A stretch of DNA of 64,000 nt from Candidatus Anaeroferrophillus wilburensis (GCA_016934315.1 JAFGSY010000025.1:40736-104735), one strand, 5' to 3'. Positions 8,770-18,869 are shown, counted from the first letter of the stretch. Translations and numbers: made by a program. Notes: generated from the letters alone by a model not told the origin.

Positions 8770-9780
8770 CTAGGCAAACACACCATCAACAGGCGCCTGA
8801 CAATCAGGACAGCAGCCATTTTCCAGCCGGTTTTTCCGGATGCTGAAACCATACCGTTCAATCAGCAGGCTGCCGCAGGCATGACAGGTGGTCGACTCCC
8901 CCCCTTCTCCGGGGCGATTACCCTCATACACATACCTCAGCCCGGTCTGCAACCCGATCTGACGGGCATGCCGCAGGGTGACCACTGGGGTCGGAGGAGC
9001 ATCAGTCAGCTTGTAGGTTGGATAGAAACCGGTCACATGCCAGGGAATCGACGGTGAAACGGAAAAAACAAACTCCGCAATCCGGCCCAGTTCATCATCG
9101 CTATCATTGTAACCGGGAATAACAAGGGTGGTAATTTCGATCCAGACACCCAGGTCGTGCAGACGACGGATAGTATCCAGCACCGGCTGCAGACGGGCTC
9201 CGCAGACCTCACGGTAGAAGGTCTCACTGAAGCTTTTCACATCGATATTAATGGCATCGAGGAAAGGGGCAATGGCAGCAGCAGCCTCGGCGGTCATAAA
9301 ACCATTGCTAACAAAAACATTTTTCAGCCCCCGGGCCCGGGCCTCGCAGGCTGTATCATAGGCAAGCTCGAAATAAACGGTGGGTTCAGTATAGGTGTAG
9401 GCAACCGTTTCACAACCAGACCGGAGCGCCGCCGCCACAATCTCCTGGGGACTTTTCTGTTCACCCAACAGAATATCACGATCATGGGGCATCTGGGAAA
9501 TCTCATAATTCTGACAATGACGGCAGCGGAAGTTACAGCCGGGGGTGGCAATGGAATAGCTCAGACTGCCCGGCAGAACATGGTAAAGGGGCTTTTTTTC
9601 GATGGGATCGACATGGGAGGCAATAATCTTATCATAGACCAGGGAATACAAAACGCCATTGCGGTTTTCCCGAACCCCGCACACCCCCCGCTTACCGTCA
9701 GCCAGGCGACATTCATGGGCACAAAGATGGCATTTCACCCGGTTTTCAGCCAACTGTTCATACAGCATTGCTTCTTTCAT
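8770..9780 (-). CDS. amrS: AmmeMemoRadiSam system radical SAM enzyme
   Basis: 336 residues. The radical-SAM cluster motif is CNFRCRHC (CxxxCxxC), preceded by an N-terminal zinc-ribbon-like CHLCAHEC. GNRPGEGG, followed by two further Cys pairs (CHACG, CCPDC), gives a C-terminal zinc ribbon. This is the AmrS (PflA-like) family, a 4Fe-4S/SAM radical enzyme of the conserved AMMECR1-Memo-RadicalSAM triad. Its substrate is not established. The AMMECR1 and Memo partners are not in this window. The start is an ATG at 9780 preceded by GAGGTAACCGT. It is transcribed divergently from purH across a 332-base gap. Confidence 0.9.
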   Translation of the reverse strand: MKEAMLYEQLAENRVKCHLCAHECRLADGKRGVCGVRENRNGVLYSLVYDKIIASHVDPIEKKPLYHVLPGSLSYSIATPGCNFRCRHCQNYEISQMPHDRDILLGEQKSPQEIVAAALRSGCETVAYTYTEPTVYFELAYDTACEARARGLKNVFVSNGFMTAEAAAAIAPFLDAINIDVKSFSETFYREVCGARLQPVLDTIRRLHDLGVWIEITTLVIPGYNDSDDELGRIAEFVFSVSPSIPWHVTGFYPTYKLTDAPPTPVVTLRHARQIGLQTGLRYVYEGNRPGEGGESTTCHACGSLLIERYGFSIRKNRLENGCCPDCQAPVDGVFA

Positions 9781-10112
9781 ACGGTTACCTCACGGACCAC
9801 TGCCGCCTCGTCAACCAGCAGTTGTTTGCCTTTGTTTTATCTTTTGTCTTTTACCTTATGCCCCAAAAGCCTAACCGGATTATGCGCCCTTGTCAACATT
9901 GCCCCTCTCCTCGCCACCAGCCGCCACATCCACGTCCGATGCCGGTTCACACCGGCAGCAGACAGTCATATCCATCTCATTTCATACGCTTTTTTCCCGT
10001 TTTCTCCGGTGGCAGCGACATGAGACAACGAAGGGAAAACGGTTTTCTATTGCATTCCCAGCCTGTTTACGTTATGTATTTGAGCCAATAATTTTCATTA
10101 AAGGAGTTATCT
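9781..10112. other. Divergent intergenic region between amrS and purH
   Basis: No gene is seen. It contains a perfect palindrome TGCCGGT-TCAC-ACCGGCA (9940-9957). A longer-range inverted repeat, CCGTTTTC (9997-10004) with GAAAACGG (10035-10042), lies about 70 bases before purH. Both are candidates for purine-dependent regulation. I looked for the ZTP riboswitch 3' core (CCGCCTGGGCA), which often precedes purH, and did not find it. A good Shine-Dalgarno (AAAGGAG) precedes the purH ATG. Confidence 0.4.
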
Positions 10113-11690
10113 ATGGCAACGATCAGAAAAGCCCTGATCAGCGTTTCCGACAAGGAAGGAATCGTTGATTTTGCCAGGGGTTTGACAAACTACAATGTTG
10201 ATATTCTCTCAACCGGCGGCACGGCAAAACTGCTACGGGATCAAGGAATTTCGGTCACTGACGTTTCAGAGTACACCGGCTTTCCTGAGATGCTGGACGG
10301 CCGGGTCAAAACCCTGCATCCGAAAGTCCACGGGGGCCTGCTGGGACGGCGGGACCTGCCGCAACATCGGGAAAAAATGGCCGCCCATGGTATCGACCCC
10401 ATTGATCTGGTGGTTGTCAATCTTTATCCCTTTGAAGCAACCGTTGCCAAGCCGGACTGTTCGTTTGCAGATGCAATTGAAAATATCGACATTGGCGGTC
10501 CCACCATGCTGCGATCGGCGGCCAAAAATTTCCGCGATGTGACGGTTGTCATTGATCCTGACGACTACCGAGCAGTGCTGGATGAGATGAAGGCGGAAAA
10601 CGGCGGGGTTTCGTCAACGACCAATTTCCGGTTGGCAAAGAAAGTCTTTCAGGCCACGGCACGTTATGACGCTGCCATCTCAAACTACCTCGGCACCTAT
10701 CCGGAACTTGACTGCCAACCGGAAGACCGGCTGGTTTTTCCCGAAACATTCACCTATCAGGGATTGAAGGTCCAGGACCTTCGTTACGGCGAAAATCCAC
10801 ACCAGAAAGCGGCATTTTACCACGACCTGGCCGTCACCGAACCCTGCATCGGCAGTGCCATCCAGTTACAAGGCAAGGAGCTCTCCTTCAATAACATTCT
10901 CGACAGCAACGCCGCCTTTGAACTGGTAAAGGAATTCTCCACCACCGCGGCCGTGGTCATCAAACATAACAATCCGTGCGGTGCAGCCCAGTCGCCGGAC
11001 GGCAACCTGGTGGAAGCCTATTGCCAGGCACGGGCCTGCGATCCGGTGTCGGCCTTTGGCGGCATTGCCGCGTTCAACATTCCCGTTGATCGGGAAACGG
11101 CTGAAGAGATTGCCAGCACGTTCATGGAAGCGGTCATCGCCCCTGATTATTCTCCCGAGGCACTGGCCGTACTCGGCAAAAAAGATGCCTTGCGGCTGCT
11201 CAAGGCCCCCTTGGGAGCAAAGGCTGGCAGTGGCAGACTGGAATTCAAAAAGGTGGTCGGCGGTTTACTGCTTCAAGATCGCGATCTGCTGCTGACCCCG
11301 CCATCAGAATGGCGGACGGTTTCCCAGCGCCAGCCTAGCGAACAGGAATTGGTCGACCTTCTTTTTGCCTGGAAAATCAGCAAGCATGTAAAATCCAATG
11401 CCATCGTCTTTGCCCGGCATAATCAACTGGTGGGCGTTGGGGCGGGGCAGATGAGTCGGGTAGATTCGGTCAACATCGCGGTCATGAAAGCTCTGAGCGA
11501 CACTGCCGGCACGGTGGTTGGCTCGGATGCCTTTTTTCCTTTCCGGGATGGCATCGATGCAGCAGCCAAAGCCGGTGCTACGGCCATCATTCAACCCGGC
11601 GGATCAGCCCGCGATGATGAAGCCATTGCGGCGGTCAACGAGCATAATATGGCAATGGTCTTTACCGGAACTCGGCATTTCAAGCATTAG
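10113..11690 (+). CDS. purH: Bifunctional AICAR transformylase/IMP cyclohydrolase
   Basis: 525 residues, normal family length. It catalyses the last two steps of de novo IMP synthesis in the cytoplasm: formylation of AICAR by 10-formyl-THF, then ring closure. The N-terminal MGS-like cyclohydrolase domain (about 1-195) shows [11 protein letters not shown] and [16 protein letters not shown]. The transformylase domain shows [22 protein letters not shown] and [11 protein letters not shown]. The ATG at 10113 has an AAAGGAG ribosome site. It leads the plus-strand purH-purD-purE group. Confidence 0.97.
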   Translation: MATIRKALISVSDKEGIVDFARGLTNYNVDILSTGGTAKLLRDQGISVTDVSEYTGFPEMLDGRVKTLHPKVHGGLLGRRDLPQHREKMAAHGIDPIDLVVVNLYPFEATVAKPDCSFADAIENIDIGGPTMLRSAAKNFRDVTVVIDPDDYRAVLDEMKAENGGVSSTTNFRLAKKVFQATARYDAAISNYLGTYPELDCQPEDRLVFPETFTYQGLKVQDLRYGENPHQKAAFYHDLAVTEPCIGSAIQLQGKELSFNNILDSNAAFELVKEFSTTAAVVIKHNNPCGAAQSPDGNLVEAYCQARACDPVSAFGGIAAFNIPVDRETAEEIASTFMEAVIAPDYSPEALAVLGKKDALRLLKAPLGAKAGSGRLEFKKVVGGLLLQDRDLLLTPPSEWRTVSQRQPSEQELVDLLFAWKISKHVKSNAIVFARHNQLVGVGAGQMSRVDSVNIAVMKALSDTAGTVVGSDAFFPFRDGIDAAAKAGATAIIQPGGSARDDEAIAAVNEHNMAMVFTGTRHFKH

Positions 11691-11806
11691 GATTATGCTG
11701 CACCCATCTTGTGCGGCACGAACTAGCACTGTGACCTTTTCACCGGCACCATGGATCTGCCGGTAAAAATCTATTGCTAACCATACTTCCGGAAAAGGGG
11801 ATAAAG

Positions 11807-13087
11807 ATGAAAATTCTTGTCGTTGGCGGTGGAGGCCGGGAACATGCACTGATCTGGAAAATTGCCCAGAGCAACAAGGTGTCACGTATCTTCTGTGCCC
11901 CCGGCAACGCCGGAATTGCTCAGCTGGCGACATGCCTCCCCATCAAGGCAAATGACATTGATGGTTTGTTGAAATTTGCCCTGGAAGAGGAGATCAGTCT
12001 GACAGTTGTCGGCCCGGAAAAACCCCTCACCGAAGGGATAGTGGATCGGTTCAGCGAACACAATCTGAAAATTTTCGGCCCCAGTAAGCTGGCGGCGGAA
12101 ATTGAAGGCAGTAAAACGTTCTGCAAAAACCTGCTGCAGCAATACAACATCCCCAGCGGCTACTTTGCTTCATTCGATAACATTGATGATGCCATTGAGT
12201 ATATCTATAGCAAAGGGGCTCCCATAGTGGTGAAGGCCGATGGCCTGGCAGCCGGCAAAGGGGTGGTGGTGGCCCAGACGGTGGAGGAAGCAGAAGATGC
12301 CGTCCATATGATCATGCGCAAAAAAGCCTTTGGTGAAGCGGGCAACAGAGTGGTTATCGAAGAGTTTCTCGAAGGAGAGGAAGCCTCTTTTCTGGTTTTC
12401 ACCGATGGTGACATTGTCATTCCCATGGTTACCTCTCAGGACCACAAACCGATCTTTGACGGTGATCGGGGGCCGAATACCGGCGGCATGGGAGCCTATT
12501 CACCCGCACCGGTGATTACTGACGGCCTTTTCCGCCGGATCATGAATGATATTATGATTCCCACCGTCAAAGGGATGGCTGCTGAAGGAAGAAAATATCG
12601 CGGAGTGCTCTATGCCGGCCTGATGATCAAGGAGGGTATCCCACGGGTGCTTGAGTTCAATGCCCGGTTCGGCGACCCCGAAGCTCAGCCGCTGCTCATG
12701 CGACTGAAAAGTGATCTGGTACCTATTCTTGAAGCCTGCATCACCGGCCACCTGGCAAAAACCATGGTTGCCTGGGATGAACGGCCGGCGGTCTGTGTAG
12801 TCATGGCTTCTGAAGGCTACCCGGGCTCCTATGAAAAGGGCAGAGTGATCACCGGGCTCAGCACAGCTGAAGACCTTGACGACGTGATGGTTTTTCATGC
12901 CGGCACCACCATGAATGAAGAAGGACAAGTGGTCAATAATGGTGGTCGGGTTCTGGGGGTTACCGCCCTTGGACCAACAATTCCCAAAGCCATTAACCTC
13001 TGTTACCGGACGGTTGAAAAGATCTCCTGGCCTGGCGCTCAGTACCGCAAGGATATTGGTCAAAAGGCCTTGAAAAGGCTGAGGTAG
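11807..13087 (+). CDS. purD: Phosphoribosylamine-glycine ligase
   Basis: This ATP-grasp enzyme joins glycine to phosphoribosylamine in step 2 of purine synthesis. The frame opens at 11774, but the ATG at 11807 is the better start. There the protein begins MKILVVGGGGREHAL, the canonical PurD N-terminus, and follows a GGGG-containing ribosome site; the protein is then 426 residues. ATP-grasp features include VVKADGLAAGKGVVVA, the GPNTGGMGAYSPAP loop and FNARFGDPEAQ. It follows purH by 116 bases and precedes purE. Confidence 0.95.
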   Translation: MKILVVGGGGREHALIWKIAQSNKVSRIFCAPGNAGIAQLATCLPIKANDIDGLLKFALEEEISLTVVGPEKPLTEGIVDRFSEHNLKIFGPSKLAAEIEGSKTFCKNLLQQYNIPSGYFASFDNIDDAIEYIYSKGAPIVVKADGLAAGKGVVVAQTVEEAEDAVHMIMRKKAFGEAGNRVVIEEFLEGEEASFLVFTDGDIVIPMVTSQDHKPIFDGDRGPNTGGMGAYSPAPVITDGLFRRIMNDIMIPTVKGMAAEGRKYRGVLYAGLMIKEGIPRVLEFNARFGDPEAQPLLMRLKSDLVPILEACITGHLAKTMVAWDERPAVCVVMASEGYPGSYEKGRVITGLSTAEDLDDVMVFHAGTTMNEEGQVVNNGGRVLGVTALGPTIPKAINLCYRTVEKISWPGAQYRKDIGQKALKRLR

Positions 13088-13151
13088 CGTTCACTTTCCA
13101 TTCACTGCCAAAAAGGCAACCTTTCAACCCCTAGGCCCGCAGAATAGACCA

Positions 13152-13664
13152 ATGACTGACATCTATAATGTTCTGATTATTATGGGCAGTGATTCCGACT
13201 GGGAGATAATGGCTGAAGCCTCCCGCATCCTGCGGCAGTTTTCCGTCCCCCATCTGACCAGGGTCACCTCTGCTCACCGAACGCCCGAACGAACCGTAAC
13301 CCTGGTTAATGAAGCAGCAAAAAAGGGCTGCCAGGTCATCATTGCCGGGGCCGGCGCCGCCGCGCATCTGGCCGGAGTTGTGGCCGCCCATACCACCCTG
13401 CCGGTAATCGGGGTCCCGCTCAATGCCACCTCCCTCCAGGGCATGGACGCCCTGCTGGCCACGGTTCAAATGCCGGCCGGAATTCCGGTGGCAACAATGG
13501 CCATCGGTAAGGCGGGAGCCACCAACAGTGCCCTGCTGGCAATCCAGATCCTGGCTTTGGCAGACAAGCGCCTTGCGGCAGACCTGCTGGCCTATCGACA
13601 AACCATGGTTGCTACCGTAGAAACAAAAGACAAAAAACTCCAGCAACAGATTAATTGCATATAA
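13152..13664 (+). CDS. purE: N5-carboxyaminoimidazole ribonucleotide mutase
   Basis: 170 residues. Class I PurE shifts the carboxyl of N5-CAIR to give CAIR. The signature segments MGSDSDW, SAHRTPER and GAGAAAHLAGVVAAHT are all present, including the catalytic His of SAHRTP. It ends about 20 bases before a Sua5-like gene, so purH-purD-purE probably forms one transcript with the tRNA-modification genes. No purK is visible here. Confidence 0.95.
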   Translation: MTDIYNVLIIMGSDSDWEIMAEASRILRQFSVPHLTRVTSAHRTPERTVTLVNEAAKKGCQVIIAGAGAAAHLAGVVAAHTTLPVIGVPLNATSLQGMDALLATVQMPAGIPVATMAIGKAGATNSALLAIQILALADKRLAADLLAYRQTMVATVETKDKKLQQQINCI

Positions 13665-13683
13665 AAACTATCTCCGGGCATTC

Positions 13684-14310
13684 ATGAAGAACATTGTCTA
13701 CCCCTTCCCGGCTGGCCGGGAAGGGGTTTTTCTCAAACAGATCCGCCAGGCCATCATTGATAGCAAGCTGCTGATTTTCCCCACTGAAACATTTTACGGA
13801 CTTGGCGGCAACGCCCTCAACAAGCAAGTAGCGAATGCCGTTTTTCAACTGAAAGGTCGTCAGCAACACAAACCGTTTCCCGTGCTGATTGCCGGCTTAC
13901 CGATGCTCTTATCCCTGGCAACCGAAATCACCCCCCTGGCTCAGAAACTTATGGAGCGCTGCTGGCCTGGACCTTTAACCCTTATCTTTGCTGCCCGACC
14001 GGGCCTACCGGCTGGAGTGGTGAGCGTTGAGCAAAAAATTGCCGTTCGGGTCTCTTCCCACCCTCTTGTCCAGCAGCTTTTCCAAAAGCTTGAGGTCCCC
14101 CTGATCGCCACCAGTGCCAACCTGAGTGCGGCACCGGCGGTCTCGTCGTTCACCGACCTCAGCTCCGGGCTGGTTAACCAGATTGATTTGGCCATTAACG
14201 GTGGCAGGTGTCCGGGAGAACAGCCATCGACCATTATTGATGTTTCCGAACCACTTCCCCGCCTGATTAGGGCGGGCACCATACCCTTTTCAGACAGCTT
14301 ATACCGATGA
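13684..14310 (+). CDS. L-threonylcarbamoyladenylate synthase (Sua5/YciO/YrdC family)
   Basis: 208 residues. The YrdC fold is indicated by FPTETFYGLGGNA, the KGRQQHKPFPVLI nucleotide-binding stretch and IATSANLS. These enzymes make threonylcarbamoyl-AMP from threonine, bicarbonate and ATP for the t6A37 modification of ANN-decoding tRNAs. It lacks the C-terminal Sua5 domain, so it is the short YrdC/TsaC form. Its stop overlaps the start of the following PP-loop gene (14307-14310), so the two are translationally coupled. Both would act on tRNA. Confidence 0.88.
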   Translation: MKNIVYPFPAGREGVFLKQIRQAIIDSKLLIFPTETFYGLGGNALNKQVANAVFQLKGRQQHKPFPVLIAGLPMLLSLATEITPLAQKLMERCWPGPLTLIFAARPGLPAGVVSVEQKIAVRVSSHPLVQQLFQKLEVPLIATSANLSAAPAVSSFTDLSSGLVNQIDLAINGGRCPGEQPSTIIDVSEPLPRLIRAGTIPFSDSLYR

Positions 14311-15323
14311 CGACTCTTATCCATGGCATCCCGATTGCCAACCCCCAGGCTGTTGCCCTCTTCTCCACCGGCCTTGACAGCATTTTGGCAGTCAAGGTAT
14401 TGCAACGGCAACACCTTGCCGTCCAGGGGCTTTATTTTACTACACCATTTTTCAACAATGACATCAGGGGACGGGAGGATGAATTTATCAGGCTGATCAA
14501 GCAACGCTACCGGATCCCCCTATGTGTTGTCGACATCAGCAGTGACTTCCTCACCTTGCTGGAGGCACCACCCCATGGCTACGGGAAAAATTTCAATCCC
14601 TGCATTGACTGCAAAATACTCATGGTCCAAAAAGCAAAAACCTATGCCAAACAGTGGGGCGCCGGCTGTATTGTCACCGGTGAAGTTCTGGGACAGCGGC
14701 CCTTTTCCCAACGGCGGGATACCATGCGGATCATTGAACGGGATTCCGACACCGACGGCATGCTCCTGCGGCCGCTCTCAGCCCGGCTGCTCAAGGAAAC
14801 AGTGGCCGAACAGACGGGTCTGGTCGATCGTACCCTCCTCTATGACTTTTCCGGCCGCGGCCGCAAACAACAGCTGATGCTGGCTGCTGAACTGGGAATA
14901 ACCGATTTCCCGACCCCGGCCGGTGGCTGCCTGCTTACAGACCCGGCCTTTGCCCGACGGATACAATCGCTCTATGCCGCCGGCCACCAACCGGCTGCCC
15001 GTGAAGTAGAGGTATTGAAATATGGCCGTTTCTACCCATTCGCGGCTGGAACGTTTCTGGCGGTCGGCAGAAATAAAAACGAAAACCAGCAACTACTCTC
15101 CTTGGCCACGGCCGCTGATATCATCCTTAAACTTGTAGAAATGCCCGGGCCGGTGGGATTCTTCACCGGTGACCACCTGCAGCTGCAACAAGCTGGAGCT
15201 TTGCTGGTCCAGCACAGCAAAGCCAGAAATCAACCGGAAGTGACGATCTCCTGGACACAAGGAAAAACATCCGGTCGCTTCCGTCTTTCACCCTTACGAC
15301 CGGAAACGGCAGAAGCATCTTGA
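14307..15323 (+). CDS. PP-loop ATPase, ThiI/MnmA-like tRNA-thiolation protein
   Basis: 338 residues. A PP-loop of the N-type ATP-pyrophosphatase superfamily (FSTGLDSILAVKVL) is at about residues 19-33. A CxxC pair (FNPCIDCK) and a GEVLGQRPFSQ segment follow. The central TPAGGCLLTDP motif is typical of a family usually annotated as tRNA 4-thiouridine synthase-like or 2-thiouridylase-like. The C-terminal third resembles the NFACT-R/DUF814 extension. These enzymes adenylate a nucleoside and insert sulfur. Which tRNA position is modified cannot be told from sequence. The 4-base overlap with the t6A-type gene supports a tRNA-modification role. Confidence 0.72.
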   Translation: MTTLIHGIPIANPQAVALFSTGLDSILAVKVLQRQHLAVQGLYFTTPFFNNDIRGREDEFIRLIKQRYRIPLCVVDISSDFLTLLEAPPHGYGKNFNPCIDCKILMVQKAKTYAKQWGAGCIVTGEVLGQRPFSQRRDTMRIIERDSDTDGMLLRPLSARLLKETVAEQTGLVDRTLLYDFSGRGRKQQLMLAAELGITDFPTPAGGCLLTDPAFARRIQSLYAAGHQPAAREVEVLKYGRFYPFAAGTFLAVGRNKNENQQLLSLATAADIILKLVEMPGPVGFFTGDHLQLQQAGALLVQHSKARNQPEVTISWTQGKTSGRFRLSPLRPETAEAS

Positions 15324-15449
15324 GTGCAACCTTCTCCCAATAGCCACTTTCGCTGACATTGCCATCGTATGCCTGAATGAATCAACCGGTGCTCCCCCAT
15401 GGGACACCCATCATTACCTGCAACAATCCAGACCAACTGAGGATCATTC

Positions 15450-18125
15450 ATGCCGAATAACACCACCTCCCGGCCAGCCAAACTTACCCCCATGCTCCGG
15501 CAATACCTGCAAATCAAAAAGGAGCATCCAGATAAAATTCTCTTTTACCGGATGGGTGATTTCTACGAGATGTTTTTTGATGATGCGATCCAAGCTGCCA
15601 AGCTTTTGAAGATAACCCTCACCAGCCGTAATAAAAAGGATGACCACCCCATACCCATGTGCGGGTTTCCCCACCATGCCGCCGGCGAATATCTCTCCAT
15701 CCTCACTGCCGCCGGTTGCAAGGTCGCCATCTGTGACCAGATGGAGGACCCCAAAGAAGCCAAAGGGCTGGTCAAGAGGGAGGTTACCAAAGTCATCACG
15801 CCGGGGATCAGCTTTGAAGAACATGCCCTGGCAGCCGACCAGCACAACTATCTGGCCGCCGTAGCCCTTGATCATGAGATATTCGGCCTGGCAACTCTGG
15901 ATATTACCACCGGTTCATTCCAGGCAACGGAAACCGCCACGCTCAATGAACTGCTGGATGAACTGGCAAAAGTCTCCCCCCGGGAACTGTTGCTGGCAGA
16001 AGATCATGCGGATCACCCCTGGCAGTTGACCCTGACCAGAGAATTCCCCGATCTTCACTTGACCAGAAAAGCGCTCTACCCCACCTTTCATCATGATGCC
16101 GCTAGGGAACGCCTGTGCCAGCAGTTCAACACCCTTTCCCTCGACGGTTTCGGCGCTCGGGAACTTAGAGCCGGCATCATGGCCGCCGGCGCCGCGCTGG
16201 CCTACGTCCAGGAAACCCAGAGGCAGCAGCCTCTGGCGCATATCAATCGGTTACAGGTCTACCATACTTCCAGTTACATGCATCTTGACAAACAGACAAT
16301 CATTAACCTGGAACTGCTACACACCATTCATGAACGGAAAAAAAACGGCAGCCTTTTTGGACTCCTCGACCGCTGCCAGACAGCCATGGGCAGCCGGCTG
16401 TTAAAACAATGGCTGCTCTATCCCCTGCTTGTGCAAGAAAAGATTGAGCGCCGCCTTGATGCGATCCAGCTGCTGGTGGAAGAAAAAATCAGCCGCCATA
16501 AACTGCAGGAAAAACTGAAGCAGATTTATGATCTTGAGCGCCTCGGAGGCAAACTTGCCTCGCTCAACGCCAACGGCCGCGACCTTATTAGCCTGAAGGA
16601 TTCCCTCGCCATCGTTCCCCGGATCAAATCCCTGCTGACGGAAACGGCAGGACTGCCGCCAATGCTGGAGGACATTGTCACCGGCCTCCATGAACTGGCA
16701 CCACTGATCCTGGCCATTGAAACAACCCTGCTTGAAGATCAACCGATCAGCATCAAGGAGGGGAATCTTATCAGGCCCGGGATCAACACCGATCTTGATG
16801 ACCTGAAGCTGATCAGGAGCCGGGGTCGTGAATGGATTCTCCAGCTGGAGCGGGAGGAGAAGGAGCGGACAGGAATCAACGGCTTGAAGATCCGCTATAA
16901 CCGGGTATTCGGCTATTACATCGAGGTTACCCACCGCAACCGCGACTTGGTGCCGGTCAATTACCTGCGCAAGCAGACCCTCGCCAATGCCGACCGCTAC
17001 ATCACCCCAACATTGAAGGAGTATGAGGAAAAGATTATTGGCGCGGAGGAAAAAATTGTCGCGCTGGAATATGAACTTTTTTGCGACCTTCGCCGGCAGG
17101 CGGCGGCCGAAGTGGAACAGATTCAGCACAACTCCCTGCAACTGGCAATGCTTGACTGCCTCACCAGTCTGGCGGAGGTCGCCGATGAGCAGGACTATTG
17201 CCGGCCGGTTATTGACGCTTCCCGCCAGGCACTGCAGATTACCGATGGCCGCCATCCCACCATTGAGGCGATCAACCGGCAGGAACGGTTTATCCCCAAT
17301 GACTGCAGTCTTGATGGCGGCAAAGAACAGATATGGATCATCACCGGGCCCAACATGGCCGGCAAATCAACCTTTCTCCGCCAGAATGGCGTTATCGCCC
17401 TTATGGCTCAGATAGGCAGCTACATCCCTGCTACGGGGGCAACCATGCCGATTTTTGACCAGATTTTCACTCGGGTGGGAGCAGCCGACAACCTCAGCCG
17501 CGGCCTGTCAACCTTTATGGTTGAAATGACTGAAACTGCCCAGATCATCAACAATGCAACGGTAAAAAGTCTGATCATTCTGGATGAAATCGGCCGGGGA
17601 ACCAGCACCTTTGACGGCGTCAGTATCGCCTGGGCGGTGGCTGAACACATTCATGACCACACTGCCGGCTTAACGCTATTTGCCACCCACTACCATGAAC
17701 TCACCGAACTGGCACTGACCAAAAAAAGAATCAAAAACTATAATGTTGCCATCAAACAACAGGATGACGGCATTGTTTTTCTCCGGCAGATACTGCCGGG
17801 AGCCACCAACCGCAGCTACGGTATCGAGGTGGCCAAACTAGCCGGGCTGCCGGCATCGCTGATAAGCCGGGCACAGAAAATCCTTGCCAATCTTGAACAG
17901 GCAGAGTTTTCCGCCGAGGGTCAACCGCGGCCAGCGGGAATCAGTGAACCGGCAGTCGCCGAACCGACCTCCTATCTGCCCATGCTGGAACCCTTTACCT
18001 CTGAAATTCCTTTCGATCTGGAAGCTGTCGAACAGGCCCGGCAACTGCTCAAAAAAACGGATATCAACCGCACCACACCAATAAGGGCACTGACTATTCT
18101 GGATAAGATAAAACAATTGCTGTGA
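15450..18125 (+). CDS. mutS: DNA mismatch repair protein MutS
   Basis: 891 residues, full length. The N-terminal mismatch-binding domain contains DFYEMFFDDA with the Phe-x-Glu wedge motif (KILFYRMGDFYEMF). The core, clamp and ATPase domains follow: Walker A GPNMAGKST, Walker B and signature DEIGRGTSTFDG, and ATHYHEL. It recognises mispairs and loops and recruits MutL. The ATG at 15450 follows a GAGGAT site. A strong terminator directly follows the stop. It ends the plus-strand group that begins at purH. Confidence 0.98.
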   Translation: MPNNTTSRPAKLTPMLRQYLQIKKEHPDKILFYRMGDFYEMFFDDAIQAAKLLKITLTSRNKKDDHPIPMCGFPHHAAGEYLSILTAAGCKVAICDQMEDPKEAKGLVKREVTKVITPGISFEEHALAADQHNYLAAVALDHEIFGLATLDITTGSFQATETATLNELLDELAKVSPRELLLAEDHADHPWQLTLTREFPDLHLTRKALYPTFHHDAARERLCQQFNTLSLDGFGARELRAGIMAAGAALAYVQETQRQQPLAHINRLQVYHTSSYMHLDKQTIINLELLHTIHERKKNGSLFGLLDRCQTAMGSRLLKQWLLYPLLVQEKIERRLDAIQLLVEEKISRHKLQEKLKQIYDLERLGGKLASLNANGRDLISLKDSLAIVPRIKSLLTETAGLPPMLEDIVTGLHELAPLILAIETTLLEDQPISIKEGNLIRPGINTDLDDLKLIRSRGREWILQLEREEKERTGINGLKIRYNRVFGYYIEVTHRNRDLVPVNYLRKQTLANADRYITPTLKEYEEKIIGAEEKIVALEYELFCDLRRQAAAEVEQIQHNSLQLAMLDCLTSLAEVADEQDYCRPVIDASRQALQITDGRHPTIEAINRQERFIPNDCSLDGGKEQIWIITGPNMAGKSTFLRQNGVIALMAQIGSYIPATGATMPIFDQIFTRVGAADNLSRGLSTFMVEMTETAQIINNATVKSLIILDEIGRGTSTFDGVSIAWAVAEHIHDHTAGLTLFATHYHELTELALTKKRIKNYNVAIKQQDDGIVFLRQILPGATNRSYGIEVAKLAGLPASLISRAQKILANLEQAEFSAEGQPRPAGISEPAVAEPTSYLPMLEPFTSEIPFDLEAVEQARQLLKKTDINRTTPIRALTILDKIKQLL

Positions 18126-18131
18126 GGAAAA

Positions 18132-18185
18132 AGCTTTTGCGACCATGATCAGCGCTTTTGCGGTCGTGGTTTTTTTGCAAAAGCT
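18132..18185 (+). terminator. Rho-independent terminator of mutS
   Basis: Seven bases past the mutS stop, CCATGATC(A)GC pairs with GCGGTCGTGG through a TTTT loop, with G-U pairs allowed, and is followed by seven Ts. An outer pair AGCTTTTGC (18132-18140) and GCAAAAGCT (18177-18185) can enclose it. Confidence 0.75.
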
Positions 18186-18194
18186 CTCAACAAT

Positions 18195-18380
18195 CATGAT
18201 GAACTTGCCAACAACGGTAAAAAGCGTTGAAAACCGGATGGCACTGTAACAACTGATGCGAGGCGGGCTTGTGCCTTAAGGATGCAAAGCCTAAGGCATG
18301 AGGTATACAGAAGAGACGCCGCAATGAAGTAGGTTACAACTTAATGAAGAAGATGGAGTTGTTACAAAACCATTAATCAT
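18195..18380. repeat. Family B intergenic repeat, copy 1
   Basis: This lies in the gap between convergent mutS and the Rrf2 gene. It shares long blocks with 20518-20692: ATCATGAT near the start, TTGAAAACCGGATGGCAC, GGCATGAGGTATACAGAAG-like, GACGCCGCA and GAAGAAGATGGAGTTGTTAC. A 9-bp perfect stem GTAACAACT (18246-18254)/AGTTGTTAC (18357-18365) closes it. An internal hairpin TGCCTTA/TAAGGCA lies inside. No coding potential is seen. See copies at 20518 and 47020. Confidence 0.75.
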
Positions 18381-18434
18381 GGAATCCGCGGACAACAACA
18401 AACAGGGGAAGGAGCTACAGAAGGGAATGGGACG

Positions 18435-18869
18435 TTATGGGCTCTTCAGGGCCTCACGACTGGCTTTTTCTTCTTTTGCCAGGGTGGCAAAATCATATTT
18501 CTCCAGATTTTCCACCAGGACCCGCTGAATAGCTGCCAAATGAGTCCGGATGGAACAAAAGGTCATCCGGTCACACTCATTGAAACCATCGAGGCAGATA
18601 TTTAAGGAAATGTTCCCTTCCACGGCCTCAATAACATCTTTAAGGGTCAGGGAGGCAGCATTTCTGGTGAGAGAATAACCGCCTTTTTTCCCACGATGGG
18701 AGATAACAATACCAGCCCGGCTTAAACTCTGAAAAATACGGGCCAGAAAACCTACGGGAATGGTCATCTCACGGGCAATTTCAGGAATCACAACGACAGC
18801 ACCCTCCGGCTGCATGGCCATATACACAACCCCACGGATGGCATAATCTGCTGCTCTGGTAAGCTTCAT
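18435..18869 (-). CDS. Rrf2-family transcriptional regulator, probable Fe-S sensor
   Basis: 144 residues. The winged-helix Rrf2 fold starts MKLTRAADYAIRG and continues with GRIFQ-like helices (ARIFQSLSRAGIV) and the wing SHRGKKGGYSL. Three cysteines, Cys92, Cys99 and Cys105, fall in the position and near-spacing of the IscR/NsrR/RsrR cluster ligands, so an iron-sulfur cluster sensing redox, NO or cluster status is likely. It is not adjacent to isc/suf genes here, so I cannot call it IscR. Its targets are unknown; coaX follows downstream on the same map side but is a separate upstream gene in transcription order. Confidence 0.88.
   Translation of the reverse strand: MKLTRAADYAIRGVVYMAMQPEGAVVVIPEIAREMTIPVGFLARIFQSLSRAGIVISHRGKKGGYSLTRNAASLTLKDVIEAVEGNISLNICLDGFNECDRMTFCSIRTHLAAIQRVLVENLEKYDFATLAKEEKASREALKSP

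Noticed and set aside
9781..10112. ZTP (pfl) riboswitch expected before purH
   Set aside because: The conserved 3' core CCGCCTGGGCA is absent on the plus strand.
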